NCBI GenBank assembly: GCA_037577475.1
Contig: CM075195.1
Span: forward strand, 179,501-243,500
Reading direction: 5' to 3'
DNA: 64,000 nt
Origin: Chaunax sp. Z400
Taxonomy: Eukaryota; Chordata; Actinopteri; Lophiiformes; Chaunacidae
Shown piece by piece: positions 35,794 to 47,986 of this stretch (its first letter is position 1; every line of letters begins with the position of its first letter). A program made the position numbers and the translations under genes. The notes under the pieces are model-generated. The model had not been told where the DNA came from. It did not search any database and saw only the letters and a list, made by a program, of their open reading frames with translations.

Positions 35794-38160
35794 CTCGTCC
35801 TCTTAGCGCCCCCTGCTTTCTTCTTATCTTTTTATGTCTGTCCTCTGTCAGAAAAAAGGTGTGTCCTTGCCTTCTTTTTTCTCTTTTGTTTCCACGTTTC
35901 AGCATCTGACCGTTGACCCGTAATAAGGTTCAGACAATACAAACAAAATGGACAAAAGACTAAAAAAAATCACAAAATTATGGCAAAATCCTTGCAGACA
36001 AAAATCCTTTATATGAGGAGATTCATGCTTTTGGTTAAAAAATCAGCCAAAGCATATTTCCACTGAGATTCAAACATTTTCTGCCATTTTAAACGCTTAT
36101 TTCCAATATTTATTAAAAATTACTTTTTGTGTAGCTTCAGTGGTTAAAATCCTTTAAAAGACAATTTTTAATGTTTTTGTTGAGATGTTGTCGTGCTATA
36201 TTGTAACTATCGTGTATTGATGTTGTGTTCTATGCTGCTGTAACAAGAGAATTTCCCCCTGCAGGATAAATAAAGTATCTTCTTATCTTATCTTATCTTT
36301 TAGATCAGAAAAACAACATCTGTACAAACAGGATGCCTCTTTATTTAAAACTCTAAATATGGTTCCTGAAGTTTTTCAGCCACTTCTATTGGTCAGATTT
36401 TACCAACAACCTGTCTGTGTTTAGCTTTGAGTCCAGCTGAGGTCACTTCCTGTTGTCTCTGTGCTTCTAGTTTCTGTTGGCAGTAAACAGCTTCTGTCTG
36501 CTGATGACGAGACGATACTCTTCATCACCGTAAAAAATTAATTTTTATTCATGTGTGACAGATTGTTTCAGGCCTGAAGGGGTGGAGGAGGAGGAGGAGG
36601 AGAGGAGGAAGAAGAGTTTGACGTTTCTGTGAATGAGTTTGTTTTAAAGGAGGCGACAAACTGGTTGAACTGGTTTCAGTGTTTTAACGCATTGCATCCA
36701 GTTTGTTAGAAGTTTGAAAAGGGACGAAAGATCTTTAGGTCAAAATTGTAAAAATCTGAAATCTTTGCTGACTAATTTATCTTTTCTGGTTTTCAACACA
36801 TTTGAAAAATGTTCTTTCTAAAATGTAATAATTTATCCAGATTCAGGGGTTGTGACATCTGGTTTCAGTAAAAACACAAAAACAACACCATCAATCCTTT
36901 TTTATCATTTCCATCAACCAGTTTTTAAAACATCTATTTTCTCTCAAAGAGAAAACGAGGAAAATAAAAACCGTCTCTGGTTCTTCTGAACAGTCAGATT
37001 AAACTAATGAATATTAAATATGTTCATTAACTGATCAAACAGAAAGATTCTGTCTTTGTGCTGATGTTTTAGGTGCTTTTTGCTGATCGTTGGTTGTGCT
37101 TTGAACAGATAGAAAAACTGATAGAAAAAAACATATAAAAATCCTACAGAAATCCTTTTTTAGGAGCTGAATATATCAATATGAAAAACAACATTCAGAC
37201 GTTTCTGCTCAGAAGTTTTGCTTGAAAGTGAAAAAAAGTCAAATCCATTAAAGCTTGTTCAGGATGTCTCTTCCTGTCCAAATGGACCGGTGAGGAAGAC
37301 AAACTCCTCTTCCTCTGGTCAATTTGATGGTTCTGGTTCTGACTTTAAATCCTTTATTATCCCCAAAAGCCTTCAGGCTGATGATCCACAGATGTGACAA
37401 TGACACATTATTATTCTCCTCATCCTCTCCTGGGAGACGAAGGCTGACTGAGGAGGAGAAAAAGAGCTACAGGCTCCGATGGTCAGCTCTCTCCTCATCC
37501 CTCGATTTCCTCCCCTGCTCCTCTCCAGACGTTAATCCAGCTTCGTTTCACCACTGCACACTAACAGAGAGAGAGATCTGTGAACTCCACCTTTCTGCTG
37601 CATCCATCACCTCTGTAGACGGAGATATCATCATCACCTCCTCATTTAAAGTTAACGTGATCAAAAGGAGAATCTCTGAGCAACTGTTTGACAGCGAAGC
37701 AACAAAACAACCATTTCTAATGTCAGAAGAGTCTAAAAGTCAAAGCTGTAAAAACGTCAAAGACTTCAGGGTCTGAACGTTCATAAAAACATCAAACTGT
37801 TGTTCAGACATTCTGTACTTTATTATTGCTGCTGCTCGTTTTATGTCTCATAATATTTGTCACAGGAATCTTTCGTCTGTCGGAACCACAGATAGAAAAA
37901 TAATCAAGCATTTAAAAACAGCAGGATTTTCTGCTTTTCTTTGAAGTAAATAAAATGTTTTGACAAAACAGTTTTCTGTTCATCAGCTGTAATTTTTACA
38001 GGCAAACAATTTCTGACTTTTTTTTGGGACAAAACTATCAATAAATCAAGAAAATATGAAGCAGATTAATAGATAATGAAAGAAATGTGTTATAATTTGT
38101 AGAAATTAGACTTTTTCCTTTGCTTTTAAGAGAATAATGATCAGATTTAAAGAAGTTAAA
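35794..38160 (-). other. pdzd4 upstream region, probable 5' UTR/intron or promoter
   Basis: AT-rich sequence with no identified gene. A 150-codon plus-strand open frame at 37324-37776 has no recognisable domain. 36170-36302 is a retroelement 3' end (listed separately). Confidence 0.4.
36170..36302 (+). mobile_element. Retroelement 3' end with (TTATC)n tail
   Basis: AACAAGAGAATTTCCCCCTG, then CAGGATAAATAAAGTATC and TTATC repeats. It shares its terminal consensus with 6864-6915 (minus) and the SINE at 44041. Confidence 0.75.
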
Positions 38161-38520
38161 ACATAAACCCAAAGAATTCACCTTCCAGATGTTTCAGGAA
38201 ACATTGTCTGGTGAAGATTCCCTACCAGCGTCCCTCCTCCTCCTCCTCCTCCTGCTGTCCTTCCTCCAGGAGAACAGAGATCCAACGTTTCCTCCCACAG
38301 ATGGATGAGGGGCCGGTGAAAGGAGCCGGCGGTGGATCAGGAATCAGCTGAATGATCTGCAGCTCGCTGCTCGCTCTTCTTCTGCAGCATCCTGAACAAC
38401 AGCAGCCTCTTCCTCAGCAGCCAATAACAGCCAGCCAATGATCTGCAGGCACCAATTCTTTTTCCTCTGCGATGGCTTCTCCCTCCCACCTTCTCCCCCC
38501 TCCCCTCCTGCTCCGTTTGT
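38161..38520 (-). promoter_or_regulatory. Possible pdzd4 promoter region
   Basis: Contains a TCC-repeat tract (38230-38262) and, on the minus strand, three ATTGG/CCAAT-type boxes within ~90 bp (around 38420-38455). This would suit a TATA-less promoter for the divergent pdzd4 gene. Inference only. Confidence 0.25.
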
Positions 38521-40310
38521 CTCTCCTTATTGTTCTTTACCTGTTCATTCATCTGTGTCAGTCTGATGTTTGCACATGAAACATGTTTCTGTGGTTTCTT
38601 CACTTCTCATGCAGCAGACAGTAACAGACCTGAACATCAGATCAAACCGGACCTGAACATCAGATCAAACCAGCGGGGGTGTCTGAGTTTCTTCCTCCTG
38701 CAGAGGAGGAGGAGTGTGTGAGGAGGAGGAAGAGGAGTGTCTTCCAGAAATCAGATGAACTGGAGTGAAGTACAGACCAGTCCCAACGCCAGAGGAAAGT
38801 AACTGGTCTAGCCTGTGGTTGTAATGGTCTACCTAAAACCTTCTCTTCTCTTCTCTTCTCTTCTCTTCTGAATTGATACACTCAGACTGGACTCTTTGAG
38901 TTTGAAGTATGAGACTTGGGACACAGCAAGAGTCTTAATGAACCTCAGTTCATGGTAATGAAGGACATGTGACCCAAAGCAGCAGTGCTCATTGGTTGTT
39001 TTTAACATGTGACCCAAATGTTTGACTGGACATAAAACCATACTAATAATTAAACAGCTGGTTCCTGACCAATTACAGCCTGAGGTGTCAGCCCCCCTTC
39101 AGGGGGTTACAGATCACAAGTTACAATGTGACACCTGAAGCCATCGAAAATCAATACCTTTGATCTCTTTCTCTCTCTCTGCCCCATGACATCTGAATGA
39201 CATCATACTAAGGTTAGGGTCAAAGGTCATTCAGAATCACATCTGACTGTGGCTCATGATAAAAACAATGAGAGGATAGCATGAAACATTATTCAGTCTC
39301 TATTTAAACTGTAAACACATTAAAACGGGTCTTAACCTGTAGCAAAAATACAAATCTAAACTAAAATAAAAGTATTATTTTTGGCATTTCTAAGCTTCTG
39401 TACTAGGGCACTAAAAAAAGGCTTCTCTGCTGCAGCTAAAGACTGGGATAAAGGACACATCATATGATGTGATAACCTAATTATAATGTGATGACTAAAA
39501 ACAATGAAAGTTTTATTCTCTGATAAAATCCATCCATTATTAATGTCTCTCCCTCCAGCCCCGCCCCCAGCTCGTAACTGTGGTTCAGTCCTGGAGCATC
39601 TCAGCAGGTGTTTGAACTGACGAACAGGTAAGTACATTACATGTGTCTCTATTTTTAATACATTTATTTCTATTTTTAATACATTTATTTCTTTCAGTGC
39701 AGGTAAAGTTCAGTAAAGGACAGTTTAATGAAGCTTTTTGTCACAATAAAATGGTTAAATTCCAAAAAGCTGTTAAAACGTGCTGCTAATAACCCGACAC
39801 TAATTATTATATTTGGTATGAAGCCATATGTAAGGAGGTCACGTGACGTGTCATAATTGATCAGAAGTAAACACAAATTTTTCAACGTCAAGACATCCAA
39901 AAACAGTGTAGTGAGGAAACAACAGTGGATCTGTTGTGTGTGTTGATTCATTAAAGTAACTGAGTACTGTAGTTACTGCAAATTTAAGGAAGTATTCTTA
40001 CTCCTCCAGATCAATCAGTTTTTAGAACCTGAACAGACTCATGAAATGTCACACACGGTGGTAAAATGTCTCGCGAGCGCCACCTGAAGATCAGCCTGTA
40101 TGACAGGTTTAACGCTCATATATGAAATTCAGTGTCGATGTGTTTCAGACGTAAAAAGCTTTAAATACAATCTGAACATTTACTGCGTCAGCAGGGGGCA
40201 GTGTGGCGCATTTTGATGTTGCATCATGAAACAGGAAGTTGTCATAACTCCTCTGTTTTGTGGTGGAATCGGACCCAAAGGCCCAATCCAATGTCCAAAC
40301 TTCACTGCAC
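38521..40310. other. Intergenic, no gene recognised
   Basis: Includes a (CTCTT)n run at 38840-38868. Short open frames have no domain. Confidence 0.5.
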
Positions 40311-42420
40311 TTGCAGCCTTTTTTTTTTCTTGCTTTTTTAAAATTACTTTATTGAACAATAATAATGAACAATCAAATGGGCATATGAAATTCAGAGACA
40401 TAATCATAAAAAATATAACTTGACTGAGCGAAGACAGCAATCTAAATAAAATTCCAAGTCAAAACAAACAACAGAAAGAAAGGAAAAAGATAAAAACTTC
40501 TTTCACTTTAGGTGGGACTGGAAAGGAAAGGTAGTTGGTTCTTATTTTTATTATATAATCTTCGGTGAATTCTTGAAAGACATGCTTCCTCTTTAGCGCT
40601 GAGGGGAAACAAATTGAAGTGAGGGTCGTTTTTAATAATTTATTATTACAATTTTTATCTAAAAAACTACATCCGTCTATGATTAATGAAGGCTCATGTG
40701 GAATAACCACAGAATAGCTTAGCATGCCTTTGGTTAAAAGAACCATTGCCTGTGGTATTGCCTTAATTACTGCATTATATTGCCTGTTGGTACACACCAG
40801 ATTGTATTTCGCAATGAAAGCATCACAAAAAAAATTAAAATTAAAAAATTACCACAATTATCTAATAAATGTATAATTGACCAGATACCTTTCTCCATCC
40901 ATTCCTTGTAAAAGAAAGATTTTCTCTTAATTAAAATGCATCTGTTATTCCATATTATACTGTGTGTGGTGTAAAATTATGCTTGTAAATAAGTTTCCAG
41001 TAATGGAGAACTTGTTGATGAAAATCTGATAGCCTTACAGGCAATTTGGAAATATCAAAGTCGCATCTTAATAAGAAATTTATACAACCAAAATTCCTGA
41101 ATATTTTCGATGGAAAATCAAATCAAAAGCTTTCACCTTTTCTAAGAAACTTTGTAACCACTTTAGTTTAATGGTACCATTCAGTCGATCAAAGTCGACC
41201 CCCTTCTTCAGCAGATTTCACTGTATCGCTTTTCCTTAAATAATGATGCTTATTTTTCCATATAAAGTTGAAGTTATCTTGATTAATTTTCCTAATTAAT
41301 TTGTCAGGTACATCCAATGAATAAGCTGGATAAATAAGTCTAGACAAACTCTCCATTTTGGTTAGGAGAATGCGTCCAAAGATGGATAAGTCTCTTTGAA
41401 GCCAGTTGTTGAGAATAATTCTAATGTTCTGTATGTTACTTTCTCTATTGGATGTCTCTCTAACCTTTTTGTCTTTTGTAATTATAATACCTAAATATTT
41501 GACTTCATTTTTTACTGGGATATTGTAGACATTGATCAAAGGATGATCATGAATAGTCAATATTTCACATTTCTTAATATTCAAATTTAAACCAGATGCT
41601 TTTGAAAACAAAGAGATCTCTTTTAAAGCTGCTGGAATCTGTGCTGTTTAAAAAAAATAAATAAAGTGGTGTCATCTGCGAGCTGACTTATCACCAATTA
41701 ACTTCCCATGACATTTAATGGTTGGATGTTTGTAGTGTGTTTTACAAGAATTGCTAATAACTCCGCCACAATAATAAATAACAAAGGTGAGGTTGGGCAA
41801 CCTTAGTGAATACCTCTTTTTATGTCAAAACGCTTAGATGTTCCGAATGGCAGGGAAACTGAACTATTAATGTCATTATATAAAAATTCAATCATATTAA
41901 TAAACTTTTCTCCAAAACCAAAGCATTCTAGTGCTTTTATGATAAATCAATGTTCAACCATGTTGAAGGCCTTATAAAAATCCAAAAACAGAATAACTCC
42001 ATCATTCTCAATCAAATGCCTATAATCCAACAAATCTAAAACCAATCTAATATTGTTCTGTATAGATCTGTCTCAAAGAAAACCAGATTGGGTATCACTT
42101 ATGATATGTGTCAAGCCATTTCTTAATCTGTCAGCAATCACAGGTGTAAATAGTTTATAATCAGTATTCAATAACGTGATAGGGCAAAGATTATCAATAT
42201 GTCTCTTATCTTTGCCCTGTTTGGGAATGAGGGTTATTAATCCCTTTTTCATTGTGGGTGTAAGTGCCTTGTTACTCAAAATGTAATTTATAGTGTCAAG
42301 TAAAAAACCTTTCAAATCCTCCCAAAAACATTTGTAAAAATTGGATGTCAAACCATCTTGTCCTGGTGCCTTTCCTACTGCCATTCTTTTAAGTGCCTCA
42401 TCTAAATCTGTTATTCTGAT
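40311..42420 (-). mobile_element. 5'-truncated L1-like LINE (family 1), degenerate
   Basis: Poly-T at 40319-40337 is the poly-A tail of a minus-strand element. Reverse-transcriptase pieces appear in order: GKAPGQDGLTSNFYKCFWED, LITLIPKQGKD, NTDYKLFTPVIADRLR (42384-42073); then after several frame breaks SGLNLNIKKCEILTI, NEVKYLGIIITKDKK, LIYPAYSLDVP and FNFIWKNK (41611-41189). The catalytic region around 41670 reads LADD instead of YADD. Clearly inactive. Confidence 0.9.
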
Positions 42421-43490
42421 GACTCGCAGACTTTGCAGGCACGTTCCCCAGAAGTCTGTGAGTGCTGAGGGCTAAATACACAATTCATCCAGTCCACAAG
42501 GGCCTCAAGCGGACTTTCTGCAGACTTCCAGAGAGGTGGCTTGTGGTGCAGACTTCACCAGACTTCACTTATTTAATTACCCACAATTCATTACAATACA
42601 GACGTGACATTGTAGTTTTTCCACTTGCCGAACAAAAAAACAAAACTTATTTATTATGAATGTGTAAAACAATTCCTCTATTATAACGTTGCTTGAATGA
42701 GAGACCAAATTAACCTGCAGAAGGATTCCAGTTGGGCGCTCTGACCGTCCCTGACCTCCTTCAGCGGTTCAGAAGGAGTCCTGATGCTGCCTGGAAAGAG
42801 GCTAAATCCAGTCCACGGATCAGATCCTGGTTCTCGGCTGTCTTCAGCTCCTGAGAGGTGACCAGTCTGTCCTCCTGTGAGTTCGGCTACAATGATTTTC
42901 TTCTGCTCCTGAATGGAAGAACAACGTCAGGTCAGAGTGAGCTTAGCGCCACCTCTTGGAAAGAGTAGTAAATACTAAATGGGGGGCAGGTTCCTGGCTC
43001 TATCTCCTTCCTTTGTTCCCTTGTTTCTTGGCTCTGACTCTCTGCAGGTCCACTTTTAAAGTTAAGTGCAGTAAAGTAAATGTACTCAGATACTTTCCAC
43101 CCCTCACAGATATTCAGTCATCTTAAGTTTATCATTACTTATCCTAAACATAAAATCCATTAAGAGCCACACTGATTCTTTCAAAATAAAATGAATGTCA
43201 GCTTTTATTGAACATGTAGTTTTAGCTTCTGTCCACTGGAGAGCAGCAGAGGGCTCTGCTGACTCTGGGCCAGTATGTGGACTGAAGAAGGATGAGGTGT
43301 GTGTTGGTGCGTCTCTGTGATACTGGTGACACCAGTGATGATTGTGTTTACAGTAAGAGGTGTGTAGGAAGCAGGAGATGGTTGATCATTGGTCAGGAGG
43401 CGGAGCCTGATGTCCTGATTCTTCTTTCTTTCTTCCTCTGCCTTTCCTCGTCTCTTCTTTAGATTCTGTAGCAGTGGTCAAACAAATATT
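42421..43490. other. Intergenic, repeat-like but unassigned
   Basis: 42430-42600 has repeated CAGACTT/AGAAGTCTG motifs and looks like an uncharacterised interspersed repeat. The remainder shows no gene. Confidence 0.4.
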
Positions 43491-43935
43491 ACCTCCATGA
43501 TGTCATCACACCTAAACCAATAGTCTCATGATGTCATCACACCTAAACCAACAGTCTCATGATGTCATCACACCTGAACCAACAGTCTCATGATGTCATC
43601 ACACCTGAACCAACAGTCTCATGATGTCATCACACCTAAACCAATAGTCTCATGATGTCATCACACCTAAACCAACAGTCTCATAATGTCATCACACCTG
43701 AACCAACAGTCTCATGATGTCATCACACCTAAACCAACAGTCTCATGATGTCATCACACCTAAACCAACAGTCTCATGATGTCATCACACCTAAACCAAT
43801 AGTCTCATGATGTCATCACACCTAAACCAACAGTCTCATGATGTCATCACACCTGAACCAACAGTCTCATGATGTCATCACACCTAAACCAACAGTCTCA
43901 TGATGTCATCACACCTAAACCAACAGTCTCATGAC
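43491..43935. repeat. 31-bp minisatellite with TGATGTCATCA in every unit
   Basis: About 14 tandem copies of TCTCATGATGTCATCACACC + TAAACCAACAG. Variation is limited to AATAG/AACAG and CTAAA/CTGAA. Each unit has a CRE-like site differing from TGACGTCA by one transition. Confidence 0.96.
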
Positions 43936-44040
43936 AGTCTGACTCTCAAAATGAAAACCTGCCCCGAGAATCTGGGGAAAAAATGTTGAAGGAAATGAAA
44001 AACTGATCCAGAATAACCATCTAAACCCAAATCCTCCTCA

Positions 44041-44285
44041 TAACCGCCCGGGCGGCTGTGGCTCAGGGGGTAGATCGGTCGTTCACGGAACAAAAGGTCG
44101 GTGGTTCGATCCTCAGCCCCTGCAAGTCCACAAGTTGAAGTATCCTTGAGCAAGATACTGAACCCCAATTTGCTCCCCGGGCGCCGCATGTAGTGGCAGC
44201 CCACTGCTCCTCAGGGATGGGTCAAATGCAGAGAAAGAATTTCCCCATGTGAGACTAACAAAGGTATCATTATTATTATTATTAA
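44041..44285 (+). mobile_element. tRNA-derived SINE
   Basis: The pol III box A TGGCTCAGGGG (44059-44069) and box B GGTTCGATCCT (44103-44113) are at tRNA-like spacing. The fish SINE body GAGCAAGATACTGAACCCC and a tail GAATTTCCCCATGTGAGACT, AACAAAGGTATC, (ATT)n follow. Both internal promoter boxes look intact. Confidence 0.93.
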
Positions 44286-45180
44286 TTAAGTCTACTTCCT
44301 GGCCCCAGATCCTCCCCCCATAGAGATCCATCAGATCTGTTGACAGCTGTTGGAGATATCTGCAGACAAACAAACAAAAATGTGATCACATGGCCTCCAG
44401 GTCACCCTGGAGGAGAAAGTAAGGTAGGAAGGAAGGAACGAAAGAAACTCCCTGCTAACTCAGTAGTGTGGGACCACCTGACCAGGTTCAGTTCTTACTG
44501 GGGGAGTTGTGACCTCATCAGCAGGTGCAGCTTTGCAGACCTGTGGGGTTTAACGTTTGATTCCTGCTTTGTGAAGGTTGGAAATCTGTGAATATTCTCA
44601 TATATTCTCTTAGTTTGTGCAGAGAGAGTAGGAGGGAGTTAGAGAGCAGAGAGTGAGGAGGAGGATGGACCTTTTTGTTCCTCTCTAGAACCTGCATCAG
44701 ATAAAACAGTTCTATTCCCACACAGTAACAACATGTATAATCAAATCTCTCTGCAGCCAAACATGACTCCATGTTTCCCACCAATGGATAAAAACCTTTA
44801 TTGAAGACGTTTCCTCTGTGGTAAACTTCCTGCTTTTATCGAGGTGTTGATATGAACTTCCTGTAAGTCATGAAAATGTTTATGTTTAAAAGAACACTTT
44901 AACATTTTGGGAAATACTTATGTACTGTACTTGTCATGGTGAGGTTGCTAGGCAACTACCGGAGACCGGAAAGAGGATTTTAAAAAATTGGTTGATAGAG
45001 CGTCACCGAACCCTCCTACATCTGATTGGCTGATCTGACCATCCCCAAGTAATTTTCCAATCTTGTTAAAATAACTGATATTGATGGTGGGCTATAACCA
45101 CATGTACTTTAAAGCAGATTCAGATCCTAACGGGAGTATGGCTCCTGAAACCTCCTCAGATAGGGGCCTGGGTCAGAACT
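44286..45180. other. Intergenic, no gene recognised
   Basis: No coding or repeat family identified. Confidence 0.5.
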
Positions 45181-45660
45181 GAACAGACCTCTTCAGGTGT
45201 TTTTAAACTAGTCTCCTTCTTCTTCATGTGTTTTTAAACTAGTCTCCATCTTCTTCAGGTGTTTTAAACTAGTCTCCATCTTCTTCAGGTGTTTTAAACT
45301 AGTCTCCTTCTTCTTCAGGTGTTTTAAACTAGTCTCTATCTTCTTCAGGTGTTTTAAAACTAGTCTCCATCTTCTTCAGGTGTTTTAAACTAGTCTCCTT
45401 CTTCTTCAGGTGTTTTAAACTAGTCTCTATCTTCTTCAGGTGTTTTAAAACTAGTCTCCATCTTCTTCAGGTGTTTTAAACTAGTCTCCATCTTCTTCGG
45501 GTGTTTTAAACTAGTCTCCTTCTTCTTCAGGTGTTTTAAACTAGTCTCTATCTTCTTCAGGTGTTTTAAACTAGTCTCCTTCTTCTTCAGGTGTTTTAAA
45601 CTAGTCTCTATCTTCTTCAGGTGTTTTAAAACTAGTCTCCATCTTCTTCAGGTGTCATCA
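45181..45660. repeat. 30-bp minisatellite with CAGGTG E-box in most units
   Basis: About 16 copies of CTTCTTCAGGTGTTTTAAAC + TAGTCTCCAT (or TAGTCTCCTT, TAGTCTCTAT). Nearly every unit carries CAGGTG and the palindrome ACTAGT. Confidence 0.96.
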
Positions 45661-47050
45661 GGGTGACAGCACCACCCTCAGGTTTGGAGGAGGAACAGCA
45701 CACAAAAATCTGAATGACACAAGAGAATGAATTTGGTGTAGAAAAGTTTCAAAATGAAAGGAGCAGCCGGCAAAATTTTCAAATGATGAGGGGACGGGGA
45801 GGTTGGCCCTCTGAGTACCTAACCCTGGTTACAGCCCTGGGTGGGGCTCTGGCTTCCTGCTGTGACGTCACCTGGCTGACGTCAGAGAAGAAACTAGACC
45901 AGCCTCTGATCCCCTCCTTCCTCTCCTCCTCATCCTCCGTGCCTTTTTTCTTCTTGCATCCATTCTGATCCTCCTTTGCTCTCCATCCTTTCTCTTCTCA
46001 TCTCCTCCTCTGGTCTCATTTCTTCCTCTCCTCTTCATATTCTCTCCTTGTATCAGTTGTATGTAACCTGAATGCACTGAACAGGAGGAAGCCAAAAAAT
46101 GGGAAGAGGGAAGTGAAGGAGGGGAAATAAGATGTGGATAGGAAAAGGAAGACAAGTCAAGAATACAGGAGTAGTAAGAGGAGAAGGAAAGGAGGAAAAG
46201 AAAAAGATATAGGAAGAGGAGCTGAGGGGACAGTTGCTGAGGAGCAAGGGAGGAAGAAGAGAAGGATGAAAAAGAGGACAAACAGGTGGGAGGAGGAGCA
46301 GCTGGTTGAGAAAATATGACGTGGGAGGAAAAGCATGAGCAGAGGAGGAGAAAGAGAGAAGGGGGGCATGGATGGGCAGAATAAAAGGAGGAATAAAAAG
46401 TGAGGGAGGAAGAACAGGAGGTGTTGGAGGAGGAGGAGGCAACATGCTGCAGGCGCAGTGACAGAAGTGCATGCAGGAAGCTGTTGAACAGCCATCAGAG
46501 AGTGGTGAAAAGCAGTGAGCTCTCACTCTGCTGCTGTTTTCACAACTCTGCTCTTCATTTTTAATCAATGAAACATGATTGTTATTGATTGATTGATTTA
46601 AACTATGAACCACAATCAGGATCAGTTTGATCGACACCATGTTTGGAAACACTGGACCACATCGTTCCTGGACGTCTGCTTGCTGACACCTGATGTGTGA
46701 CGTCATCCCTCCTCTGGCCTCAGACGGACATGAATCTCTGCTGGGTGAGTCATCAGTACAAAATATGAACAAGTGTTATAAAATATTTTTCATCTCATAA
46801 CTCAAAAAATCCAGTCAAAAGCAGGTTCAAATAGTACAGAACTTTATTTATACGACCAAACTGCATTTGATGACGACTGTGGTTGAAAGCTGCTGAGTTA
46901 AATTTTTTAAAGTTACTGCTTAAAATGAAGTTTCACATTGAAGCTAACAAAGGCTAACAAACTGAGCTACCTTAAAAGGTCTGTCACATTAAGCTAACCA
47001 GGTCACAGAGCACTCTCTCTATTGATCAGCCGGAGGGATGGAGTCGGGGA
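45661..47050. other. Intergenic; long pyrimidine and purine tracts
   Basis: 45905-46050 is C/T-rich and 46080-46450 is strongly G/A-rich (GAGGAAG, AAAAGG blocks). The facing tracts produce several spurious open frames up to 239 codons. No gene recognised. Confidence 0.6.
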
Positions 47051-47059
47051 CAGGGACAG

Positions 47060-47235
47060 ACTTATTCAACACAATAATAATAACAGCTATAATAATAGAG
47101 GGATTATAGTAGTATTTATAATAACTACTACAATAACAACACTGATAATAATGATAATATTGATACTGATGTTGATAGTTATAGTAAGACTAATAATAAT
47201 ACTAATAATAATCATAATAATGATGATGATGTCAG
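47060..47235. repeat. (ATA/ATG)n imperfect microsatellite
   Basis: AATAATAA, TAATAGT, ATGATGATG and related triplets over ~170 bp. Confidence 0.9.
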
Positions 47236-47986
47236 GGAGTGTCAACCATGGTCCCAGCAGTAGATTGGTCCACGGTGACCTGTGGGATGAGGGAGCACAA
47301 AGACTCCAGAGAAGAAGTCAGGTTAGTAACATGAATTAATGAGACATGAGTGTGCAAAGGGCGGGACAACAGCTCAGACAACAGTTAGCTGGTTACTAGC
47401 TCAGACAACAGTTAGCTGCTGTCCAGCTCTGGTAAAAGAGGCGCCGACAGAGTGAGTATCTTGTCGTAAATAGAGGATCTTTGGAGCGTCTGCTCCCAGC
47501 AGCCTGCTGGTCACGGACTGGTTTTATGATGGGATTATTTCTCCTCCACAGCAGCGGACGGACCGAACCACAGGTGAATCATTGCCAAACGTTTATTTAA
47601 CCGTCTGTTTGTGCATGACGTCAGCTCGGTGTGTTTAACGGCTGTGATGGACGCTCAGACCGTGTATGTGTGAGTGAGCGTGATTTCACGTGCGTGTGGG
47701 CTAATGATCTCTGACGGTTAATCGGTTTTCCTGTCACATAACACCGGGACTCTGCGGACAGAGGGAGACCTTAAAACCTCTCATGTTGCTCATACAGGTG
47801 ATTGATTATCATAGATGGGGTTAATCGATCCTATTGGTTCGGTATCTGTAGGCCTCTGTAGTGTTTACCTCTAACTGATTCAGCCTGTTGGATCCTAAAG
47901 CCACAGCTTTACAGATCAGTAAATCATCTGAATTGAGATACAATTCGATTAAGTTCTTTTATTCCTCATTCAGAACAAAAGTCTCC
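47236..47986. other. Intergenic, no gene recognised
   Basis: 47390-47430 has a short duplication (CAGACAACAGTTAGCTG). Otherwise unassigned. Confidence 0.5.

Noticed and set aside
43491..43935. CRISPR-like regular direct repeats
   Set aside because: Units are directly adjacent with no variable spacers, in a vertebrate genome; an ordinary minisatellite.
45868..46772. Minus-strand frames of 137, 239 and 112 codons rich in Ser/Leu/Pro
   Set aside because: Overlapping frames in a purine/pyrimidine-biased tract with no domain.
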